From: Mycolicibacterium tusciae JS617
Lineage (GTDB): Bacteria; Actinomycetota; Actinomycetes; Mycobacteriales; Mycobacteriaceae
Length of the DNA stretch: 64,000 nucleotides
Direction of reading: 5' to 3'
NCBI RefSeq assembly: GCF_000243415.2
Contig: NZ_KI912270.1
Span: forward strand, 5,165,837-5,229,836
Part shown: one piece after another, positions 17,308 to 25,378 of the stretch
How positions within the stretch are numbered: position 1 is the first letter of the stretch
Layout of the letters: every line of letters starts with the position of its first letter
Notes under the pieces: generated by a model
The model's input: only the letters and a program-made list of their open reading frames with translations
What the model was told of the DNA's origin: nothing
Database searches by the model: none
Translations under genes and position numbers: made by a program

Positions 17308-18276
17308 TCACTTGCGGCTAAGCGTTGTGCCGGCTGCTCCCTGGCTGTGACTCAAGACCTTTGCGAAACAGTGGTCAGCGTCGAATCCATTGCTGGAGCA
17401 CCATGAGTTGGCCTCAATACCACTGACGAAGGGAACACCCGCAAGGGTCACCCACCATGTCGGGTCGCTGTATACCGGCCAGTCTCCCGACCACACCAGG
17501 CGGGTGTCGGAAAACCGTTGGCGTAGATCAAGATGTTCCCGAACGATATCGGGCGTCGACCACGTAATGCCATCGTAGACTAGGCCCGTACGTTTCGAAC
17601 TGAGTTGGGGTTGCCAACGATTAAGCAGGCTGGCATCTACCTCTTTACGATCGGCGGAGGCGATGTCGACCAGGGCCGATTGGGCGGCGGCTTCGAGGTT
17701 GCCTGACTCAGGTGCCCCTGGAGCCACCGCTGTCACCGCCGAAGCGGACCTCGCGCTGCCGAGTACCGCACGGTCAGCGCCCTCGTTTCGACCCGTCAAC
17801 CGCACGTCGCCATCGATGGCGTTCGGCGGCCGCCAGTAGGAATTGCTTGGGAAAGTGAACGTGACCGACACGCCGCCCGGGCCCACGGCAATGGGTTGGG
17901 TTGCCAGGTCGAAAATTCCCGACGCCACATCGCGTCCGGCCGAGTCCACTCCGGTCAGCCGAAAACCACTGTTGATCAACAAATCTCCTTCTGAGCACGC
18001 CGACGATATCGCGGTCGTGATTCTCAATCCGTCCGACCCGAAGCCCACCGACTCGGCGGTGAGGGTGGGCGGCTGAGTACATGGGCTCACGTCTGCGACC
18101 GACGCGTTCGAAGTAACCCCATCCTTTCCCGGTAAGCGCTGATTGTCAGACGCAGACCCGGCGTTGAATACGAATAGGGCTCCGACGGTCAGGACAGCGG
18201 CACCGCCGATCACACTGGCGATCAGCAACGAGTTCGGTTTGGCGCGCAGCGGACTCGGAGCGGTCATCGGTTGCAT
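17308..18276 (-). CDS. Single-pass membrane protein of unknown function
   Basis: The product is 322 residues from 18276 (320 from the ATG at 18267). A short basic start is followed by one membrane helix at about 15-37 (LLIASVIGGAAVLTVGALFV), a linker and a beta-rich outer region with PIAVGPGGVSVTFTFPSNSY and cysteines. A second C-terminal region contains WQPQLSSKRTGLVYDGITW and ends in two cysteines. The anchor resembles the one at 15266. The gene lies 61 bases after the vWA gene on the same strand, so it may be the distal end of the chaperone/GTPase operon. I do not recognise the outer domains. Confidence 0.7.
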   Translation of the reverse strand: MQPMTAPSPLRAKPNSLLIASVIGGAAVLTVGALFVFNAGSASDNQRLPGKDGVTSNASVADVSPCTQPPTLTAESVGFGSDGLRITTAISSACSEGDLLINSGFRLTGVDSAGRDVASGIFDLATQPIAVGPGGVSVTFTFPSNSYWRPPNAIDGDVRLTGRNEGADRAVLGSARSASAVTAVAPGAPESGNLEAAAQSALVDIASADRKEVDASLLNRWQPQLSSKRTGLVYDGITWSTPDIVREHLDLRQRFSDTRLVWSGDWPVYSDPTWWVTLAGVPFVSGIEANSWCSSNGFDADHCFAKVLSHSQGAAGTTLSRK

Positions 18277-18337
18277 CCCGTCTCGTTCATACGTATCTCC
18301 ACTATCGGTGCCACGTTGGATGCAACTCGGTTGGCCA

Positions 18338-18952
18338 TCACAGTGATGTCCGTTTCAACGCTCCGGCGAGCCCGGCGATGCCGTCGGCTAATCGATCCGC
18401 CTCCACCATCCTGGGCTCGGCCCTGTCTTCGGTGCTGATCACACTCAGCGCATTCGCCGACCCCGCTCCCAAACCCAGCGTCAGGATCCGAATGCCTTTC
18501 ATGTGCAGCGCATCGGCCTTTCGCTTCGCGCTGCCCGGATCCCCCAGGTCGCCATCACCAAATATGGCGACCACGCGGTCCCCGCGGTGGTCGCCCATCT
18601 CCCGTTCGCACAGGTCCAGGGTGGGGACGATGTTGTTGCCACCGGATGCGGTCAAGCCCTTCTTAAGGATCGCGTCGATGCGCGCCAATCCGGTGTTGAA
18701 CCCGTGGTACCCGCCGACGTCGTGATGCCACTCCAGCAGCGCCACTCGATAGCCGTTCTGCGCTGCCTCCGCCAAGAACCGGCGCGCACCGTCGCACGCC
18801 TGCCGGATAGGACTCCCCGACATGGATCCGCTGATGTCGATGCACAACACCACCCAGCCCGCGGCCAACTCCTGGATCTTGGATAGGTGCGGGCCCGGCT
18901 TCTGTTGGGTGAGCCCGTGTGAGTCAAACGATTTGCGAACCCAGGTGGCCAT
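18338..18952 (-). CDS. Stand-alone vWA-domain protein (second of tandem pair)
   Basis: The 204-residue protein is essentially one von Willebrand A domain. CIDISGSMSG gives the MIDAS DxSxS at D39, S41 and S43; NNIVPTL and AIFGDGDLGD provide the later metal residues. The N-terminal SHGLTQQKPGPHLSKIQELA is almost repeated in the neighbour at 18962-19573, so the pair arose by duplication. vWA domains bind partners through a metal ion. Here the likely partner is a component of the Hsp70/ATPase complex encoded just upstream. No membrane segment is present. Confidence 0.88.
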   Translation of the reverse strand: MATWVRKSFDSHGLTQQKPGPHLSKIQELAAGWVVLCIDISGSMSGSPIRQACDGARRFLAEAAQNGYRVALLEWHHDVGGYHGFNTGLARIDAILKKGLTASGGNNIVPTLDLCEREMGDHRGDRVVAIFGDGDLGDPGSAKRKADALHMKGIRILTLGLGAGSANALSVISTEDRAEPRMVEADRLADGIAGLAGALKRTSL

Positions 18953-18961
18953 CTTAGTATC

Positions 18962-19573
18962 TCAGCTATTCGTCTTCAGGGCACGTGCCAGGCCGGCGAT
19001 GCCGGTGGAGATGTTCTCCTCGTCCACCACACGCGGGATTTCACGATCTTCGGTGGAGATCTCGTCCAGCGCAGTGGCAGCGCCGTGTCCTAGGCCCAGC
19101 GTCACGATCCGGATTCCCTCGGCGTGCATCGCGGTAGCGTGTCGTCTGGCGCCGGAGACATCTCCCAGGTCGCCGTCTCCGAAGACTGCGACCACCCTGT
19201 CGCCCCGCAGACCGGTGAGCACACGGTGCGAATGTTCCAGCGCGGGGACTATATTCGTGCCTCCACCGTCACTTAGCCCGTGTGTGAGTGCCTTGTCGAT
19301 CGTTCGAGCACCGGCCTCGAAGTCGTAGGACTCCACGATCCCGGTATCCCAGGAGACTAACGCGACGCGGTAGTTGTTCGCGGTCGCCTCGTTCAGGAAC
19401 CGGCGCGCCCCCGCACAGGCCTGGGCGAGCCGCGTTCCCGACATCGACCCGCTCACGTCGATGCACAGGATCACCCACCCGCACGCGAGTTCCTGGATCT
19501 TCGCTAGGTGAGGGCCGGGTTTGTGCTGAGTAAGCCCGTGCGATTCGAAGGTCTTGCGAACCCAGTTACCCAT
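18962..19573 (-). CDS. Stand-alone vWA-domain protein (first of tandem pair)
   Basis: A 203-residue vWA protein with CIDVSGSMSG as the MIDAS motif, TNIVPALEHSH for the conserved Thr and VAVFGDGDLGD for the late Asp. It is collinear with the protein at 18338-18952 and shares its N-terminal stretch. Its ATG at 19573 lies within the end of the Hsp70 gene (8-base overlap), and the next gene starts 9 bases after its stop. Two divergent copies suggest hetero-oligomers or two different partners. Confidence 0.88.
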   Translation of the reverse strand: MGNWVRKTFESHGLTQHKPGPHLAKIQELACGWVILCIDVSGSMSGTRLAQACAGARRFLNEATANNYRVALVSWDTGIVESYDFEAGARTIDKALTHGLSDGGGTNIVPALEHSHRVLTGLRGDRVVAVFGDGDLGDVSGARRHATAMHAEGIRIVTLGLGHGAATALDEISTEDREIPRVVDEENISTGIAGLARALKTNS

Positions 19574-21137
19574 TGAGAATCCTTATTCCGCCAACGATCT
19601 CGGCCTGACGGGTCGCCTCAGCCGAATCGGCCACGCCTTCGATGTAAGACTCCAGCACCAACCTCTTGCGGCTCTTCGGCTCGGTCGCCGTCACGGTGAT
19701 ACGGCCGTCGCGGTCCACCCCGATCTCGACTTCGATCGGCGAACCGCCCTTGAGCGCCGGGATACCGGTCAGCTCACCGTCGAGTACACGGCGGTTGTGT
19801 TCTAGTTCGGGAGACGCTGTCGCACCGGCTTGTTCGAAGATCTCGACCCGGATCTTGTCCTGGTTGTCCAGACATGTCGAGTAGGTCTTGACGACCGGTC
19901 GCACGGGCAACGAAGAATTGGCGGCAACCAGGTGATCGACGAATCTCCGGGTGCCCTCGGGATCGAAGCTGTCATGAATGAGCACACCCAGGCTCCTCGG
20001 CAGAACCGAGCTGACTCGACTCAGCAGCAGCCCGCGTTGCGCCTTCTTGCTCATCGCGCCGACGGGCAAACTGGGCGCCTTCAGCCCGGCCAGCGCCTGC
20101 GCATGCAACGCAGCGCCCTTCGCCACCGCCAGATCCGGGTCGGCGAGGACGGTCTCGACGCGGTATCGCGCCTGCAGTTCACGGGCCACTGCTACCATCC
20201 GGCTCGATCCACCGACCAGCAGAGCCTTGGTCGGATTTTGCGCGCCAGATGATTTTGCGGTCGCCAGGGTCCGATCCACGATGTGGAACGTGCGGTCGAG
20301 CAGATCACTCGTGACGTCTTCGACCTCCTGACGGGTCACCTCGATCTTGGCCGTCGCTCCGTCGTATCGCAGAGCGACTGTCTTGGCGGTGAGCCCGGTG
20401 AGATCCTTCTTCAGCTGCTCAGCGCGCAGCGCGAGATCCTGTAGCCAGGACTCGTCGTCCGGTGCATCGTCGATCCCGTTCAGCGTGCAGAACCGCTCCA
20501 TGAGGTGCCCGAGGATCCGCTCGTCCCAATCCGCCCCGCCGAGTTCGTGATCGCCATCAGTGACCAGAACGGCGGGACCTGTCGAGGTCAGCGAGATCAC
20601 CGTGGTGTCGAATGTGCCTCCGCCGAGGTCATAGACCAGCACGGTGCCGGTTTCACCCTTGTCCACACCGTAGGCGACGGCGGCCGCGACGGGTTCTGCG
20701 ATGAGTTCGAGCACCTCTATTCCGGCGATCTCGGCGGCCTGCGCCGTGGCCTCCCGCTCGGCGACACCGAAATACGCCGGCACGGTGATCACCGCCTGCA
20801 CCGGCCCCGTCGCCCCGATTGACGCCAAGGCCGTGTCGACCAAGCCCCGCAGGATGAGCGCGGAAATCCCCTCGGGCCCCAGCACTTTGCCCCTCACTCC
20901 GATGTCGAAGCGTTCACCCATCCGGCGCTTGACATGAGTGATGGTGTTGTCGGCGTCCACCGCCCCGCACTCCTTGGCCTCCTGCCCTATCAGTGCAGTG
21001 CCATCAGCCTCGAAGTACACCGCCGACGGAGTGGTCAGCGAACCCTGGGCGTTGGGGATCACCTCGGCTTCCCCGTCGTCGCCGACGCGCGCGACTACCG
21101 AATACGTGGTTCCCAGATCGATTCCCAGAACGATCAC
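19566..21137 (-). CDS. Hsp70/DnaK-like ATPase, distal copy
   Basis: I start this gene at GTG 21137: CAGGAG lies 7 bases upstream and the GTG overlaps the preceding stop as GTGA. The 523-residue product has the Hsp70 ATPase signatures GIDLGTTYSVVARV, VITVPAYFGVAERE, VLVYDLGGGTFDTT and ALLVGGSSRM, then a beta-sandwich substrate-binding region (SLGVLIHDSF to GDGRITVTATE-like text). It is shorter than DnaK (about 620) and lacks most of the helical lid. It should bind client or partner proteins in an ATP-dependent manner. A second Hsp70 is encoded at 33477-35102. Confidence 0.93.
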   Translation of the reverse strand: MIVLGIDLGTTYSVVARVGDDGEAEVIPNAQGSLTTPSAVYFEADGTALIGQEAKECGAVDADNTITHVKRRMGERFDIGVRGKVLGPEGISALILRGLVDTALASIGATGPVQAVITVPAYFGVAEREATAQAAEIAGIEVLELIAEPVAAAVAYGVDKGETGTVLVYDLGGGTFDTTVISLTSTGPAVLVTDGDHELGGADWDERILGHLMERFCTLNGIDDAPDDESWLQDLALRAEQLKKDLTGLTAKTVALRYDGATAKIEVTRQEVEDVTSDLLDRTFHIVDRTLATAKSSGAQNPTKALLVGGSSRMVAVARELQARYRVETVLADPDLAVAKGAALHAQALAGLKAPSLPVGAMSKKAQRGLLLSRVSSVLPRSLGVLIHDSFDPEGTRRFVDHLVAANSSLPVRPVVKTYSTCLDNQDKIRVEIFEQAGATASPELEHNRRVLDGELTGIPALKGGSPIEVEIGVDRDGRITVTATEPKSRKRLVLESYIEGVADSAEATRQAEIVGGIRILNG

Positions 21138-23947
21138 GGCTTGGCTCCTGTCGAGGTGAGGATCTTTCTTACATTGGTCTCGATCTGCTGAGCGATCGAA
21201 CGGTCCAATTGGGCGTGATGCACCGCCTGCGCGATCTGGCACCGCTGTAGGCGCCAGGCAGCTTCTTCGCCCAACAGCATGACGAGGACTTCGGTATCCC
21301 GGGCGACGGCGTGTTCGATCGACGGCAGCGCATCACGGCGGGTGGACACGGTCAGCGCCCGAAGCCCAGTGCGTGGCTGGGCCGCGAGTCGCAACTGGGC
21401 CGGGATACGCACACCACACATCTCGTCGCACATATCGCAGCGGGCGGTGTAATTGCCGGCGTCCAGACGGACATCGACACCCAGGACGGCCTCTCCCGGC
21501 CTCTTTGTCGCCCAAGCCGCATAGCTGGCGTCGAGCGCCGATTGAAACGCTCCCGGCGACTTGATCAGGCCGATGGCCCGCTCCGCGTTGAGCACGGTGC
21601 GTATTCCCGACCACACCAGGCATTCTCGGCTCAGATCACGCATCGATGAGATTCGCAACATGGACTGGAATACAAACTGGCGAAGCTTCGAACCGTCACC
21701 GTCGCCAAAACGAATGCCGACGAGGAACAGCGCCAGGTAGGCCGCTGCGTCGCCGGCTCGCTGCCAGGCGAAGAAGTGGTTGGCGCCCGCCGTGTCGTTG
21801 GACGTACAGCACGGCCATTGCGAGAGTCGCGGTTTCTCGGTTGCCGCGGCCTGCGACCCGAAGGTGGGCGCCAGGCCGATCTTCACCAGTTGCGCTGCCG
21901 GCTCACTGCGGGTCGAGATGACCACCTGGCCGCGTTCCAGCGACCCGAGTGCGGCGTGGTCGTCGTCCGGAAGACTCAGGGAGCCGCCGAGCTGCCGCTG
22001 GTCATCGGGGTGCACCACCCGGTGCGCGATCTTGAGGTTGGTGTTGCGCACGACATCGGCAGCCACTTTGGCAGGGCTCTGGTCGACCACCAGGACCTGC
22101 TCCCCAAATCCTCGAACCTCCGCCAGCATCGATGTCAAAAGCGTTGCCGATTCCCTTTGGGCGCTGCCACTTTCGTCCATCAGCGGCTGGTTCCCCACCT
22201 CCGGAATCACCCGGTGCGCCTCCTCGAGGACCAAGAGGTGCTCGACGGGTTTGGGGTCATGCCGAGCCCTGGCAGCCGACCAGACCGTCAACGCCAGCAG
22301 CAGCACGACGAAAGAACGCTCCTCGTCGTCGCCCAGATCTGCCAACGTCACGACAGTCGGTCTGGCGAAGAGATTGCGCAGCTGAGCGGAGTCGTGCCAG
22401 ACGAACCGGTGTGCGCGGGTGGGCGCCAGCAACAGATTCAACCGGGTCATCACCGCTGCTCGGATGTTCGCAGTGTTTTCCGATCCGTAGCCCATCCGGT
22501 GCACCAATCCGTCGAGCGAATCCCTGAGATCGGCGAGGCTTGCGTACTCACCAGGACCGCCACGTTGGGCCAACAGCGAGTCGAACATCTGGGTGACAAC
22601 GTACGGCGCCGGGGACGGCATCGAGAATGACCCCCGAAACGCCTGGGAGACCCGGGAGACGTGCACGTCGACGGGCGTTCCGGGCCAAGGTTGGAGGATG
22701 TTCATGCACAGCGTCGAACCCCGCACGACGGTGAGGCCCCCACGAAAGTGGCGGGCCGTCTGCGTGTAGTCGTCCTTGACCGGATCGAGGATCAGGCACG
22801 GGATGCGGTGCCTGTTCCACGCCTCGGCGACGATGCGGGTGACCGTCGCCGTCTTTCCCGACCCAGTGGTGCCGGCGATGAACGCGTGTCCTTCGAGGTC
22901 CTCGAGATCGAGTTCGCACTTGACATCGGTGCCGTAGAACTGTCCGACCACCAGCGGCGACGGTCTCGAACCCGAGTACCGTCCCGACCGGATCGACCGG
23001 TGTACCCGCAATCCTGGCACCGTTGCCGGCGGGGATGCCAGCATGGCCGCGACGTCGAAGGTGGTCACCACCGAGGTGGGTGGCGGATCGCCCGCGGCGC
23101 CCACTCCGCACACGTCGGTGGCGAAAATGCGGGTCGCCGAGACCGGGATCGCGGCGCGGCAGACAGCAGAAACTGAGTTGAGCGTCGCCGGATCGGGGCT
23201 CAGCGCGTGCGTGGTCATCTGCCAGAGTCCGACTGATCGGCCCAGGCATAGATGGTCATGTAGATGGGCCAGCCAGCGCGCGATCCGCGCCCACGAATTC
23301 GAGGTTACCGATGCCGATGACGTCGCCGTTACCTGCTGCGTGCCCGACTTCTGCTGTGCCGCAATCTCTTCGACGTCCTCGATTCGGGAGGTCAGCGCGT
23401 CCAGGTGACCGAGGTCACATCCGGCGATTCGCCAGCACAGGCGCCAGTCCCCGTCGATTGTGCCCAGTCGTTCTAGCAGTCGTGTTCTGCCTTCGGGTGG
23501 TTCGTGGCCCAATGCGTTGTGGTTCAGCAGGCGGAACACCAGGCCCAGCTGATGCCACCCAGCTCGGTTGGGCGGCGTGGCGACCGGTTGCGGATCGACC
23601 CGTGGCGCCATCATCCGGCGCCCGAACTTCACGGTGTCCGGATCTCCCCCGACGAAAAGCGCCAACCCCTCATCGGAGTGATCGAGCACCACCTCGATCA
23701 CCGTCGACGCGTTGATCAACCCGCTCAGCAACGTCTCGAACGGTCCCGCATCGTCGTCCGGCATGAGCGGCAGCCCACCGATATGCACCCACCTTGTGCT
23801 CGTGAGTCTCGTTGCGGGCGAGCATGTTCCCTCGGTCCAGGCCCCGTACCTCAGCAGGTAGAGAATCTCCGCCGGATCGCCGGTGCGTCCACGCGCCAAC
23901 GACTCCACGGCGTCCATCCGGTAAAGCGCGGAAAGGGTGCCCGTCAT
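21134..23947 (-). CDS. HerA/DUF87-like P-loop ATPase
   Basis: A 937-residue protein with a beta-rich N-terminal region (about 1-330), then a HerA/FtsK-type motor: AFIAGTTGSGKTATVTRIVA (Walker A at 359-366), CLILDPVKDDY, HLLVLEEAHRVIPE (Walker B) and VLVVDQSPAKVAADVVRNTN, a sensor-like segment. After about 700 comes a region with cysteine pairs (CDMCDEMCGV) that could bind zinc. Such ATPases translocate DNA or remodel proteins. It is coupled to the Hsp70 gene by a GTGA overlap and follows the small acidic gene by 19 bases. A second ATPase of this class is at 61105-63378. Confidence 0.88.
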   Translation of the reverse strand: MTGTLSALYRMDAVESLARGRTGDPAEILYLLRYGAWTEGTCSPATRLTSTRWVHIGGLPLMPDDDAGPFETLLSGLINASTVIEVVLDHSDEGLALFVGGDPDTVKFGRRMMAPRVDPQPVATPPNRAGWHQLGLVFRLLNHNALGHEPPEGRTRLLERLGTIDGDWRLCWRIAGCDLGHLDALTSRIEDVEEIAAQQKSGTQQVTATSSASVTSNSWARIARWLAHLHDHLCLGRSVGLWQMTTHALSPDPATLNSVSAVCRAAIPVSATRIFATDVCGVGAAGDPPPTSVVTTFDVAAMLASPPATVPGLRVHRSIRSGRYSGSRPSPLVVGQFYGTDVKCELDLEDLEGHAFIAGTTGSGKTATVTRIVAEAWNRHRIPCLILDPVKDDYTQTARHFRGGLTVVRGSTLCMNILQPWPGTPVDVHVSRVSQAFRGSFSMPSPAPYVVTQMFDSLLAQRGGPGEYASLADLRDSLDGLVHRMGYGSENTANIRAAVMTRLNLLLAPTRAHRFVWHDSAQLRNLFARPTVVTLADLGDDEERSFVVLLLALTVWSAARARHDPKPVEHLLVLEEAHRVIPEVGNQPLMDESGSAQRESATLLTSMLAEVRGFGEQVLVVDQSPAKVAADVVRNTNLKIAHRVVHPDDQRQLGGSLSLPDDDHAALGSLERGQVVISTRSEPAAQLVKIGLAPTFGSQAAATEKPRLSQWPCCTSNDTAGANHFFAWQRAGDAAAYLALFLVGIRFGDGDGSKLRQFVFQSMLRISSMRDLSRECLVWSGIRTVLNAERAIGLIKSPGAFQSALDASYAAWATKRPGEAVLGVDVRLDAGNYTARCDMCDEMCGVRIPAQLRLAAQPRTGLRALTVSTRRDALPSIEHAVARDTEVLVMLLGEEAAWRLQRCQIAQAVHHAQLDRSIAQQIETNVRKILTSTGAKP

Positions 23948-23966
23948 GGTCTCTTCGGCACGGCGG

Positions 23967-24350
23967 TCACAGCCCGAAGTTCCGCAGGTTTATGCTCCCG
24001 CTAGTCTCGTTGCGACGATCCCAGATGTCGTAGACCTCCTCGGCGTCACCCGATTCGGCGATCTCCCGGCCGACGTCGCCCCGGATTTCGATGGTGCCCT
24101 CGGTCTCGTTGCTGCGGTCCCAGGCATCGGTGAACTCGCCGTCATTGTGCGGTTCGGCGGGAACGTCTTCGTAGCCGTCCAGAGCGGCGTGGCCGATTTC
24201 ACGGTCCAGTTCCGGCCTACCCGCGCCGTCGACCTGATGGTGGAACTCGCCGGTCTGCTCGGGGTTCTCAGTTTCCAGCGGTGCATGCTCTACGGAATCG
24301 AACGTAGTCGTCTCCGCGCGTGCTTCCCAGTCACCGTTGATCTCACTCAC
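23967..24350 (-). CDS. Small acidic hypothetical protein
   Basis: The 127-residue product starts at GTG 24350 and is rich in Glu and Asp with few hydrophobics, so it is probably largely disordered. The C-terminal half shows two similar blocks: DAWDRSNETEGTIEIRGD and DIWDRRNETSGSINLRNF. I do not recognise the family. It sits between the zinc-ribbon membrane protein (17-base gap) and the HerA-like ATPase (19-base gap), so it is part of the operon. The duplicated W-D-R-x-N-E-T motif may be a binding site for a partner. Confidence 0.65.
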   Translation of the reverse strand: MSEINGDWEARAETTTFDSVEHAPLETENPEQTGEFHHQVDGAGRPELDREIGHAALDGYEDVPAEPHNDGEFTDAWDRSNETEGTIEIRGDVGREIAESGDAEEVYDIWDRRNETSGSINLRNFGL

Positions 24351-24367
24351 GGTTCACGTCCATTCGT

Positions 24368-25177
24368 TCACTTGATAACTCCGCACATCGCGAGCAACAC
24401 CAGAAGGATCAGGACCCCGGCTAATAGTTTGAGAATCGCCAGGGGCATTGCATATTTCACGGCGAACGGAATGTGTGGCCGAATCGTAGTGCCAGTGTCC
24501 AGGTTCTGGACCTTGGTCACGTTGATAGCCCGACCACCCCGAATCCCGCGGTGCCCGTGAACGCGGACTCGATCACCCAACGCGAGTTCGCTACTGCGAT
24601 TCTCGCCCCGCAGCACGCAGTCGACAGTGCCGCCACTGTCCGGACGGATTCGGAAAGACTGAATTTCGACGGGTTTTCGGGTGCCCGACGGTCGGTTACC
24701 CGCGGCGCCGAGCAGGCTCAGTCCGGCCAGCACGCGTAGCGGAGCGAAGAAGACGCCAAGTGCGAGCACCGACGCGCGCGGGACGGCCCCGGCCAGCCCC
24801 CCACCGAGTTGCGACAGCGAATCAGCGGCCGCCGTCGAGCGGGTGACGGTGCGACGGTCACCGACGAAGACCACTTCGCCGTCGAACGGTGGGCGGCTGC
24901 GCGGCGGCGGTTGGGCTGCAGCGGTGGCGCCAACCGGCCTGCGCGGGTCGCCGGTAGGCGGCGGGGTGCCACTCGATGCGGCTGCGGATGGCGGAGGCGC
25001 CGGCGCCGCAGTGCCCGAGGGCCGCCGGGATGTGGTCGGCCTGGGACGCCGGGTGTCGCCGGAAACGGGTACCGAGGGACCTGCAGTTGATCGGTAGCCG
25101 CAGACCGAGCACCGCGCTCTCGGTCTGGGGCGGCCGCACCGCGGGCATGGAGGATCTAGTCCCACGGGAACTTCCAC
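24368..25177 (-). CDS. Zinc-ribbon, Pro-rich membrane protein
   Basis: The 269-residue protein starts at GTG 25177. CPRCGRPRPRARCSVCG near the N-terminus is a zinc ribbon. A long Pro/Thr/Ala linker follows, then a weakly hydrophobic segment (VLALGVFFAPLRVLAGLSLL), a beta-rich OB-like part (LALGDRVRVHGHRGI, INVTKVQNL) and a C-terminal membrane helix (LAILKLLAGVLILLVLLAM). It overlaps the preceding small membrane gene by 22 bases. Zinc ribbons recur in several members of this operon and probably mediate assembly. Confidence 0.72.
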   Translation of the reverse strand: MEVPVGLDPPCPRCGRPRPRARCSVCGYRSTAGPSVPVSGDTRRPRPTTSRRPSGTAAPAPPPSAAASSGTPPPTGDPRRPVGATAAAQPPPRSRPPFDGEVVFVGDRRTVTRSTAAADSLSQLGGGLAGAVPRASVLALGVFFAPLRVLAGLSLLGAAGNRPSGTRKPVEIQSFRIRPDSGGTVDCVLRGENRSSELALGDRVRVHGHRGIRGGRAINVTKVQNLDTGTTIRPHIPFAVKYAMPLAILKLLAGVLILLVLLAMCGVIK

Positions 25178-25365
25178 GCATGGAACAGCGTGTAGAAGAG
25201 GTTGTCCTGCTCATACTTGAACTGGTAATACCAGTAACCGACATCACCGGTCTGCACCTTGGCGGCGTAGAACCAGATCAATGCCATCGCCACTGCCGTC
25301 AGCGTCGCGATGATGACAAGCCGACGAGCAACGACGTGGCCGGCTGGAAGCTCGTCTGGATTCAC
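25156..25365 (-). CDS. Small single-pass membrane protein, 69 residues
   Basis: The best start is GTG 25365, with GGAG 8 bases upstream, placing it 13 bases after the GTPase stop; the open frame extends further upstream but overlaps that gene. One membrane helix lies at about 15-35 (ARRLVIIATLTAVAMALIWF). The aromatic tail (GYWYYQFKYEQDNLFYTLFH) is unusual and may lie along the membrane. It is too small for an enzyme and probably serves as an anchor or accessory subunit. Confidence 0.65.
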   Translation of the reverse strand: MNPDELPAGHVVARRLVIIATLTAVAMALIWFYAAKVQTGDVGYWYYQFKYEQDNLFYTLFHAWKFPWD

Positions 25366-25378
25366 GGCTTGCTCCAAT

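Noticed and set aside
21776..22630. 284-residue plus frame inside the HerA-like ATPase gene
   Set aside because: It is a shadow of the minus-strand gene, which carries clear Walker motifs.
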